Source: Sipunculus nudus
Lineage: Eukaryota; Annelida; Sipuncula; Golfingiida; Sipunculidae
DNA length: 64,000 bases
NCBI GenBank assembly: GCA_026874595.1
Contig: CM049307.1
Span: 19,447,079-19,511,078, forward strand
Reading direction: 5' to 3'
Below the pieces are notes generated by a model, which was not told where the DNA came from, made no database searches, and worked only from the letters and a program-made list of their open reading frames with translations. Positions 47,301 through 58,900 of the stretch are shown piece by piece (within the stretch, counting starts at the first letter, position 1; every line of letters starts with the position of its first letter). The position numbers were made by a program, and so were the translations under genes.

Positions 47301-50300
47301 TGACTTCTGCAAGGAATTTTACGGTATTTAAGATGGATATGTGCGTGTACCAAATTAAATCTTGTGTCGAGAGGTATTATATAGAAAGATGTTGAATGGC
47401 CATGCTGGTCCATCTCATGGAGATATAGAACAAGAATACACAGAAAAAGTCGGATCACCCCCTATGGGAATCGAACCCATGACCCTCCGATCGCCGGTCG
47501 TCTGATCTACCACTGAGCTAACAGGGATCCCAACTTCCTCTGTGTATCAGCACACTTTCATAGGAACCAGCGAAGTGACGTCACTACTGTGACTGGTATT
47601 ATACATACTACATGTGTCGACACGGCGACTTTGCATGCAGCAGTGATAAACTGATGGCCTTTTAAGGTTTGATTCCCATACGGGGTGATCCGACTTTTTC
47701 TGTGTATTCTTGTTCTATATCTCCATGAGATGGACCGGCATGGCCATTCAACATCTTTCTATATAATATTTGATGCACACCTGTATTCTGGTTCTATATC
47801 TCTGTCGAGAGGTATGTGTAGGCAAAGTCTTTCATTGAGAAATTTATAAAACATGTCTCGCATGATTTTATCTTGGTGTGCAGTACCTAGGAAACCTAAC
47901 CACTGACAAGGTGAAGAAGAGATGTGTGGAGATAATGTACAGTTGGAAGAGTGGGCTGCCACATGAGAATAAGATAGCAGAGGCATATGACATGTTAAAG
48001 AAACAAGGAATCGTCAAAGAAGACCCAGTCTATATAGATCAGGTAAGGGTCCAGATATATGTTATTTTAATAATCTCATGTAGATGTGCCTTTTCTCCAT
48101 TTATAACTTCATATCTTCATTTGGTAATCAGGTCATTTTCAAGGTAAATAATTTGTTGTACATAAAAGTATCCCTTGCCATAACACGAATATGTAAAAAA
48201 ATGTTTTCTCTTATTTTAGGATGAATATTATTTGTCACAGCTAATGCACAGCACAAAGTGAACCCATCCCTTAGGTTCTGTACTTGTTTTATCTATCACA
48301 CTGCACCTACTGCTGCTGTATCTTTGCTTGTATTACTGCAACTTACATTTTACTTTTATCCATAGTACTGTGTGTTTATGAAATAAATAGTCTGATATAT
48401 TCTGCACTCATAAATTCATTCATCATTCACACAAGGAATCAACTGATGTCGAGTTTTTGTAATCATTTGATATGGTAAATAAAAAAAAATTGTGAAACAT
48501 CCACTCCTGGAATTGTGAATTAAGTTGAAAGCTCACAACCCTTACAGTTTGCAGTATATATGTTTCATGTTTTTCTCTCTGAAAAAAATCATCTTTTCTC
48601 TGACACCTCAGCTTTGCCCAGTAAGTATTCTGTTTCCTGTTATTAGCATCTGTGATCCCAGGTGTCTCATTGTGTCTGTCATTGTCAATATACCCTCAGT
48701 TGTTCAGTGTCAGAAAAAATTTGAATGCTGCTTTTTTGCAAATATAGATTAATATCTAATCTATAGTAGATTTTCCCTCTATTGTAGCACATGAACATAA
48801 CAAGAACTCAACAGCCCCATATGTACATTCTATACCCGAGACATTTTTCCTGTGTCAAGAGTTCAAAGTTCATAGCAATAGATCAAGTGACTTACTCTTA
48901 CATACTTAACCATGTATATAATATTAATTTTACTCCATAATGTTTTTAGCTCAGCTGACTGAAAGTTGTCTGAGCTATAGCGATCACTCTCTATCTGGCG
49001 TTAACCAGGCACAAATCTTAACTGCTGGTTCTAGAATCTTCTAACTCCAAATCTAGGGAGGTCCATGAAAGATCTCCTTGGAAACCAGAAATCAGGTCTC
49101 TGTGATCCATAACCTCTGAGCTTTGAAGTATCCCCCAGAATAATGGAAAATTTGAAAAGTTCAAGTATTTGAATAACTAATGCATTGATCACCATTATTC
49201 TTTGCATAGATATTGATTATGGGGTGTTTCATCAGTTTCTGCAGACTGGTGGTGCCACCTGTATTTTTTCAATTTTTACAAATTTTTTTCTCTATTTTTG
49301 AGACCATAAAAGATGCAGTTTTCTGTCAACAGGGCACAAATCCTAACAACTGAACATAGAATCTTCTATCTTAACATGCAGGGAGGACCATGAAAAGTCT
49401 CCTCGGAAACCAGATATCAGGTCTCTGTTCTCAATATTTTTAGACCATCAAAGATGTGGTTGTCTGTTAACAGGGCACAAATCCTATCCATTGCACCTGT
49501 GATCTTCTATCTTGAAATCCAGGGAGGTCCATGAAAAATCTCCTTGGAATCCTGAAATTAGGTCTCTTTTACCCATATCCTCTAAGCTTTCCGGCTCAGA
49601 TGAACCCCCCAGAATAATTAAAAATTTGTTACAAAAGCTCCAGTATCTGAACAACTAATGCATTGATCAACATGATTATTTGCATGCATATTCATAATGG
49701 AGTGTTTTTTCAGTTCCTGCAGACTGGTGGTGCCACCTGGATTTTTTTTTTTTCAAATTTTACACATTTTTTTCTCTTTTTTTTTTTGAGACCTTCAAAG
49801 ATGTGGTTGTCTGTTAACAGGGCACAAATTGTAACCATTGCACCTAGAATCTTCCAACTTGACATCCATGGAGGTCCATGAAAAATTTCCTAAGAAACCT
49901 TAAATTAGGTCCCTGTTACCCATATCTGCCGAGCTAAGCTTCAGTTGAATGGGGACACCAACTACAAAATTTGGCATTCAGATGATAACATTTGTTTTTT
50001 GAATGTCTTCTTAGTCAGCTGAGCATCATGAACCATGAGTCACTTGTTTTTTTTTTTTTTATCTTTTCCAGTATTGTAATATAAATTACCTTGATATTCA
50101 AAGAATGGAGGTAGCTTAAATTTTACTTTGAAGTACTTGATACTTACATGTAAAGATGAAGGTCTTTTTAGTTATTTAAGTCTACTGTCAATCTTGTTTG
50201 GTGAGTGTTTTTTTATACTGACAAGTCGAGGCAACTAAAAGAGTGTAGCATGATCTTTAATGCATGATCCCTCTCAGCTGTTATTGATAGTTCTGCTTGT

Positions 50301-53300
50301 CTGTTTAATATAAAGGTATCTCTGTTGGTGTTTAAAACTGTTTCTTTTCCCCTGCTTTTGAAAATGTTCATTTTATGTACACCAAGTTTATAATGTGTCA
50401 TTCTGTGTGGTGTTGTTCAGTCATGTTTACATTGTTTTATTTTGGTTCTCTTTACTTTATAAGTAAAATAGTGCATGAATAAGGAAAGTACACCGTCCTT
50501 GTAGAAGGGTACGTCCAGCATTTTCACTTATATCACAAAAGGAAGGCTGAGATGGGGGGGGGGGGGGGGGGGCAAAGGGGGGGCATGCCTGAAGGATGTT
50601 AGATATTGGCAAGATGCAATTTTTTTTCACTTGCAATTTCCATAAATTGGTAATTAATTCCACAGATGCAGAATGCTGTATTGGAATAAATGCCTTTTGT
50701 TAAAAAGAGTCAGTGCAGTATATAAATAAAAGTGTATGCTGGCCAATATCAATATTAAAAACAGAATTTACAAATATTTTTGCACCCCCTTTGATTTCCT
50801 GGGCCCAGTATGCTCTTTCCACAGTGCTTTACCTATAGGCCTACTACCTATATCGTAAGCGCTGTTTGTTATGACCTATCGTGAATAGCTACACCAGAGG
50901 GGAGCACTGTATTTTTGTCCAATCAGATGACACCTTGTGCTGGAAGACACAGCCAAGCGAGGAATACACGGAGCCAACGTTGTTCATTTCGAGTGACAGC
51001 TCATCGCCCCGGTAACCGTCTGAACAGGCCACAGGCTCAGAGAGATTGGCCCCAGACTTGGTTTGCTTAGGGCCTTGGGCACAAAGGATGCCCGGTCAGT
51101 GAGCTGTAATTCAAATGAAACGTAACAACAAAGGTTGTGTGCACACCTCCCTGGCTGGTTTCAGTTCAGCAGATAACAGATACATGGCTACGCTAACACA
51201 GTCATAATGTCATAATCGAATTGGTCGATGATGCGAGAATGCAGAGGGAGCAATTAAAATTCGACCATAAACTGTCATCAAGCGGCGCTTGGAGAACAGC
51301 TATGGACGGACCCAGGATGCCTGTCGAGTGTTTGTTTATTGGCATCAACTTGGCTGCTTTTCACATCATACGCATGTTTTTTTCAGCGGACAACTACCGC
51401 CATCTGGTTTGTAAATGTTTGACAAACGGTCAAAGCAGGCAGCATGAAAATCAGTTGCTTTTTTAGAAGCGCAAGATTTCCGCTGCCTCAGGAGCTTTTG
51501 GGCCCAGGTATCGTGTTGCCCATGTAGTGCAACCTTGCCATGTTAATTTGAACTTTCAATGTATACTGATTAACGTTACTGTATGTCACATGATTTCATA
51601 TAAATGTATTACAGACTTACCAACCTCCACCCCCACCACCACCAAAAAATGCTGTGTTTGAAGATGATGAAAAATCTAAGGTATACATCAACCATTCATA
51701 TTAAGTGATCAGTATTTTTATGATTAACTCACTGGAGAATATCAGTCATGTTTAATGATTGCAGTCATCCTTTGTAAATTTACAGTCAGCCCTTATCTGG
51801 TACTTTTTATCTTACCAAGTTGTTGTGTATCAAGTTATTTATACATAAGTAATAGATATTTGCCAAGATCATGCATCTATAATTCTTATCATGAAGTTGA
51901 ACCATGCCCTTTAATATGGTAAAATGCCAGGTATGACTATCAATTTAGCAGTCACCCTGATATAACCATATGGATTTCAGAATGCAAACCCGTCATTAAT
52001 TATACTGTATGATAGACTAGGTCTCTATGTTTCTGTAAGTCTACAAATATTCATGTGGTTAACTGACATTGAGTAAGTTTTCTAATGTTGACATGTATAT
52101 TGTATAATGTCAGTTTGTTCATCATTTCCATGTTTAATTTATTAATCCTGGCTGGATTATTAAAGGAAGTACTTTAACTTTACTTTATTGTACAGCTTCT
52201 TGCTAGGCTACTGAAGAGCAAGCATCCAGAAGATCTCCAGGCGGCCAACAGACTCATCAAGAACATGGTCAAACAGGTAAACTGGCTGACTTAGAATACT
52301 ATGAATGATATGCTGTGGTTGGCTTTATATTTATGGGGATCAATTTTCGCGCTCAAGCAATTTTTCATTGTTATACGGGGTTCCATTTTCGCGATTGGGC
52401 ATATATGACTATTGTAATAAACACAAAAATAGGTATGAATTCTCTATTACATAAAGTTATGTTTTGCTCAAACAACAATGACCGTCAATGCAGGAACCTG
52501 GCCATGCCGCTTCAAAGCGGCCTTGGTTTCACAGCTTGGCCATTACATATCAATATAAATAGGGCCCTCCACTCAACCTAGATCATGTCATGTTCGGATT
52601 ACGTCATAGAAACATTGTTCAATTGATATAACAAGTTGGTTACGGAAGGACCATATACTCCTGAAGCGGCTGCACACACAAGGTCTGCCAGAACCCTGTG
52701 AGTGTGAAGGTGAAGAAAGAGCAGAGTAATTCTAAGCAGCGAATGATCAGATCGACTGACAGCCGACAAAGCGTAGGCGGGGAGAGTTCAAGCAGTTCGA
52801 CCAAGACCAATGGCTTGCAATCACAATTTAATAAATAAAATCAGACTTGCAGAACTGCATGTAAGAACCAAGCATTTTTAACTCAGCTGACTATAAGTCA
52901 TCTGAGCTATAGTCGTGGTCCATTGTCCGTCGTCCGTCCTTCTGTCCGTCCGTCCGTCCGTCCGTCCGTAGATGTGGCACGTTTTGAAACCGTAAGACCT
53001 AGGAATCCAAAATTCAGCATAATGTTAGATGTCCCCAAGATCTCCTACCAAGCCGAAAACTGGGTCATTGCGACTTCGTTCCTTTGAGAAATAAAGGAAA
53101 AACCTCAGTTTTTTATTAAAATCCTATTTTCACACTTCAGGACTGCCTAATATCAAAACCACTAATCTGTTTTTCCTCATATTTACCATAAATATTCCTC
53201 TATATAGTTCCTATGTACATGCCAGAAATTAAGTCTGTAAAGTATAAATTCTTTAAGTTATGGGCCCAAACATAATGGACTTTGTAAAAAATCAGGAAAA

Positions 53301-55904
53301 ATAATAACTCACTTAACATGAAAAATTTTGAAACTAGAGTCTATTTTCTCAAGTATATAACTATGTTTAATTAAGATTCAATTGTTTACCCAATATTAGA
53401 TCCGAATTTTGTAATTTTTTTAAGTTATTAGCATAAAAAAAAATCAGTACCTTAAATTTTGCCCAACTTTGACCATGGCACGTTTTTTTCCTGTAAGCAC
53501 CATTGATTTAATTTTTACAGCATGTAAACATAAATATTTAGTTTGTCTAAATCTGAAATTTGAAAATAAAAGCTTGAAAATTAAGCTAGTTATTGATTTA
53601 TTTTCTGTAGTCACGTGCTTTGATTACAGATGCAGGGTCCCACTCCAGGTCACTGGAAGTCAGCTATGCCAGGGTTTCTGATTTGTTACAGTCACTGGGG
53701 GAGATCCCCTGCTGTGACAGGTGTACAGTTATTCTCATATCACCATCCCCAATCACCCCCCCCCCCCCCCCCCTGCAAACCCAACCCATCAAGTGTTATG
53801 CAGTAATTGTTATTGTTTTCACTGTATCTCCTTAATTGTAATGCTGTTTCCACTCCGATATGCAAAAACTTGAAAAAATAATTCAAGGTGTAATCCAGAA
53901 GATGCAATGTTGTGTAATGTAGCATTTTTAAAGAAATCAATTTTCTTTTAAAAGATTTTAACAAATATAATTGAACCCATCAGTATGCTTAAATTATTAT
54001 AAAATATGAAGCACATTATGGATAAATAAAGACACAATTAAAAATTGTGAAATCTAAATCAAGTATTATATTTAGATATTTATTGTTTTGCAGATTTAAA
54101 AGATATATTTTTGTGGTAAAAAATAAATAAACATTTGTATGCATGATGTGGTGTTATCTGACAAGATTGAGATTTATGATGATGCAATTGAGAATTATGA
54201 ATCAACTTTTATATTCAGATATATATGTTAAATTAGAAATGTATAGAAATATAAACTTAAATTAGAAAATAATTGATGTGATAAAAAAATGAGGATTTAA
54301 TACAAACATTTGTTCATTATTTTTCTGCCTCAGCAGAATTTGAGATCAGGCTTTGTTTGCCCTATTTATGTTGTTAATTAGCTATATTACAAATGTATAC
54401 ATTTCATAAAAAAATACATATGTAGTTAATAATATATATTATACAAAATAATAGATTCAATTGAACAAATGTGTAAACTACTGAAATGTCAACAGTTAAT
54501 CAAAAAACCAAGTAATGATCATGGTAATTGTACAGATCATTTGTTCACAAACTGCTCACATGCTTTAGTTTCAACATTAGGAAACACATGGTCAGGTCAC
54601 AAAATATTTTTTGCAACAATTTCTTGCTCATCAGTACAAACCAATCATATAAACCAACCATGGCCTTTATTACCTCTTCCTCTTACACTTTATCTCCATT
54701 TGATATTATTTTAGATTTTTACCTTCAAGGTTAACGTCAGCTGAGCACAGTGACCCATAGGTCCCTTGTTTTATATTTAACTAGATTGTGGATACGTCGC
54801 ATGCTGCGATTAACATGATGGTCATTTGGATTAATTTATTTCCAACTAATGCCCATTATTGTCACCTGGTGGCAACTACAGAGACTATTTTACCATAACT
54901 GCAAGGTTTCATATTTGCGTGGTTTCAATTTCGTGGCTTTTCCACTAACGTGAATATCCAGACTTTGAAACCACCGCAAATAACTAGCCAACCAAAGTAT
55001 TAAGATTAAACAGTGATCTATCAGCCTCTGAAAGCAAAGGTTTGTCTTTCAGGTATTTCATTGAAGTGCTGCAGCTTGACACTTTATTATAACAATAAAA
55101 TATGATTATCGTTTCAGGAATAACCACTTTTTATACTTTTATTCCTTGTTAAATGTTGTTGTACTTCTAACCAGAGTTATGGGTTGATTTCTCACAGTTG
55201 GGTGGTTTCTCCATATATTTAGATGTTTAATGTTTTGAACAAGGTAAATAGAAAATCTTCAGTATTGAATGCTAAAATATTGAAAATAGGTCCAAATAAG
55301 GGAGTTCTAAATGTCAATATCAAGTGATCCTGGATGTCCTCTTTAGCAGTAAAGTGCTAATGGCATCTTTAGATATGCTTTATCCATGTTGATGGACAAG
55401 TATTGTGCATTTTATTAGGCAGCAATCTGTCATACTGTTGCTTATCTGTGACAGAATGACTGGAAAATGCAAAACAATTCCCATAAATCATAGTGCCTTG
55501 TTTACATGTTTTCTTACTTAAGGTTAGCTGCTAGTCAAATGATATTATAATTTCTTTGTACTTTTTAGGATGAACAGAGGATGGAAAAGGTCAGCCGCAG
55601 AGTTAGTGAACTGGAAGCTGTTAACAACAACGTTAAATTATTAGGAGAGATGCTAGCCCACTATAACCCAAGTTCAAGCTCTGCAGCTGAGAAGGATCTA
55701 ATGAAGGTCAGACTTATCATTCTTATTAAAGCTCAGTTAGATGAACTTCTGTAAGTTTGTGTAATTAGTGGATTATAAAAATATGTAATATATTTCAAAA
55801 TGTACAACAGCTTTTTGGAACAGGATATGACATGCATTATAATTTATAGGTTTGCAACACTACAGTGCACCACAAAGGTTAGCGTTTATCCCAAAAAGGC
55901 TCTA

Positions 55905-55945
<41 letters not shown>

Positions 55946-58900
55946 AATATTTGCAGGAACTCTTTGATAATCTGGAGAAGAGAAGACCCAATTTGTTCCG
56001 GTTAGCAAGTGACACAGATGACAAAGACAATGATGGAATGGGTGAGTTTAAATCATCATGATCATGCTTTTACTGTATATGGGAAACCGTGTATTATAAA
56101 TGTCCACAGCTTTTGTAGTTGCAGTTAAGGTATTGAATGGATGAGTTGAAATTCAGATAATTAGTGCTTTTAACCAATTTTAACCAATTACATTTATAAA
56201 TGTAGTTAAACTTTATGCCTGTATATATGTGATAATTATAGTCACCAGCTTACCACTGGTGACGATAGTCACTATGATTATCTGTCTGTGTGTATGTTTG
56301 TCTCTCTTTCTCTGGTCATTAGCTCAGCTGACTGAAAGTCATCTGAGCTATAGCGATCACTCTTTGTCCGTCGTCCGTCTGTCCGTCTGTCTGTCTGTCC
56401 GTCTGTCCGTCTGTCCGTCCGTTAACCAGGCACAAATCGTAACCGCTGGACCTAGAACCTTGTAACTTGGGATTCTGAGAGGTCCATAAAAAATCTCCTT
56501 GGAAACCAGAAATTAGGTCTCTGTTACCCATATCCTTCGAGCTATGTGGCCCCAAAGTACCCCCCAGAAAAGTCAAAAATTTCATACAAAAACTTCAATA
56601 TCTCATTAACTACTTGACTGATGGTCATGATTTTTGGCATACATATTGATCATGAGATGTTATATCACTTCCTGCAGACAGGTGGCGCCACCTGTATTTT
56701 TAGATTTTTTACGAATTTTTTTCTCTGTTTTTGAGACCTTTAAAAATGTGAACATCTGTTAACAAGGCACAAATCATAAAGACTGGACTTAGAATCTTAA
56801 TTCTTGACACACTGAGAGGTCCAAAAAAAATCTCCTTGGAAACCAGAAATTAGGTCTCTGTTACCCATATCCTTTGAGCTATGGGGCCCCAAAGTACCCC
56901 CCAGAATAGTAAAAAATTTCATACAAAAACTTCAATATCTCAATAACTACATCACTGATGATCTTCATTTTTGGCATACATATTGATCATGAGATGTTCG
57001 ATCAGTTCCTGCAGACTGGTGGCGCCATCTATACTGTTTGATTTTTTACGATTTTTTCCTCTATTTTTGAGACCTTTGAGGATGCTGTCATCTGTTAGCG
57101 TGGCACAAATCGTAACGACTGGACCTAGAATCTTCATTTTCGACACACTGAGAGACCTATGAAAAGTCTCCATGGAAACCAGAAATTAGGTCTCTGTTAC
57201 CCATATCCTTCGAGCTATGGGGCCCAAAATTACCCCCCAGAATAGTCAAAAATTTCATACAAAAACTTCAATATCTCATTAACTACATCACTGATGGTCA
57301 TGATTTTCGACATACATATTGATCATGAGATGTTTCATCAGTTTGTGCAGACTGGTGGCGCCACCTGTATTTTTCAATGTTCACGAATTGTTTTCTCCAT
57401 TTTTGAGACCTTTAAGGATGTAGTTATCTGTCAACAGAGTACAAATCGTAACGACTGGACCTAGAATCTTCGTTCTTGACACACAGGGAGACCCATGATA
57501 AGTCTCCATGGAAACCTGAAATTTGGTCTCTGTTACCCATATCCTTTGAGCTATGGCACTCCAAAGTACAGCTCAGAATAATGGAAAATTTGATACAAAA
57601 GCTAAAGTATCTGAACAACTAATGCAGAAATAACCATAATTGTTTGCATGGATATTGATCATGGAGTGTTTCATAAGTTTCTGCAGACTGGTGGCACCAC
57701 CTGTATTTGTTCGGTTTTTTTTACAAAATTTTTCTGTATTTTTGAGACCTTTAAAGATATGAACATCTGTTAACAGGGCACAAATCATAAAAACTGGACC
57801 AAGAATCTTCATTCTTGACACACAGGGAGACCCATGAAAAGTCTCCATGGAAACTTGAAATTAGGTCTCTGTTACCCATATTCTTTAAGCTGTATGGGTC
57901 CAAAATACCCCCCCCCCCCCAGAATAATGGAAAATTTGATACAAAAACTGCAGTATTTCAATAACTACAACACTGATGGTCATGATTTTCGGCATACATA
58001 TTGATCATGAGCTGTTCCATCAGTTTCTGCAGACTGGGTGTGCCACCTCGATTTTTTTTCTAATTTTTACGAATTTTTTTCTTTTTTTTGAGACCTTTAA
58101 AGATGTGGTTATCTGTCAACAGGGTACAAATCGCAACAACTGGACCTAGAATCTTCATTCTTGTCATGCAAGGAGGCCCATGAAAGGTGCCTGTGGAAAC
58201 TTGAAATTAGGTCTCTGTTACCCATATCCTTCAAGCTATAGGACTCCGAAGTATCCCTCAGAATAATGGACAATTTGATACAAAAACTGAAGTATCTGAA
58301 CAACTAATGCAGAGATCACCATGATTTTTTGCATGGATATTGACCATTAAGTGTTTTTATTAGTTTCTGCAGACTGGTGGAGCCACCTGTATTTTTGTAT
58401 CCGCCAAAACAAAGTTTTGCGGATACTATGTTTTTGACCGAGTTCCTCCGCCGCGGTGGCGTTCGTTTCCAGAGAGCTCCTCGGAGACTAATGGACCGAT
58501 TTTTCCCAAACTTACACCTATAATCAGGTCACATGTGAACTGGTGCCTAACCAATTTGCATTGACCTCTGACCTTTCCTCTCTATCCAGTGTCCATTTGT
58601 GGGTCTGTTTCCACTCATAAACCCTCATATCTCGGGAACCATTTGACCGATCAGGAAATAAAATTGATACAAATGTAGCCCTTGGATTGCTTTATAACAT
58701 ACACAAAAAATGGTGGCGCCACCTGTAACCATGTTTGCACAGTGTCCATCTGTTCATCTGCCTTGGGTTAAAATCACTCATATCTCTGCAGTGAATTGAC
58801 TAATTCAACTGAAATTCGTCATGTGTATACATCCAGGATAGCTTTCTTGATTTTATGACAGGTGGCGCCACCTACGTTCACGTTCACGCTGATGACATCC

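Noticed and set aside
47449-47529. Minus-strand tRNA gene candidate
   Set aside because: A and B boxes and the T arm are good, but the anticodon stem does not form, the D stem has a mismatch, and the acceptor needs wobble pairs. It sits in a foldback with a target duplication, so it is called a tRNA-derived SINE.
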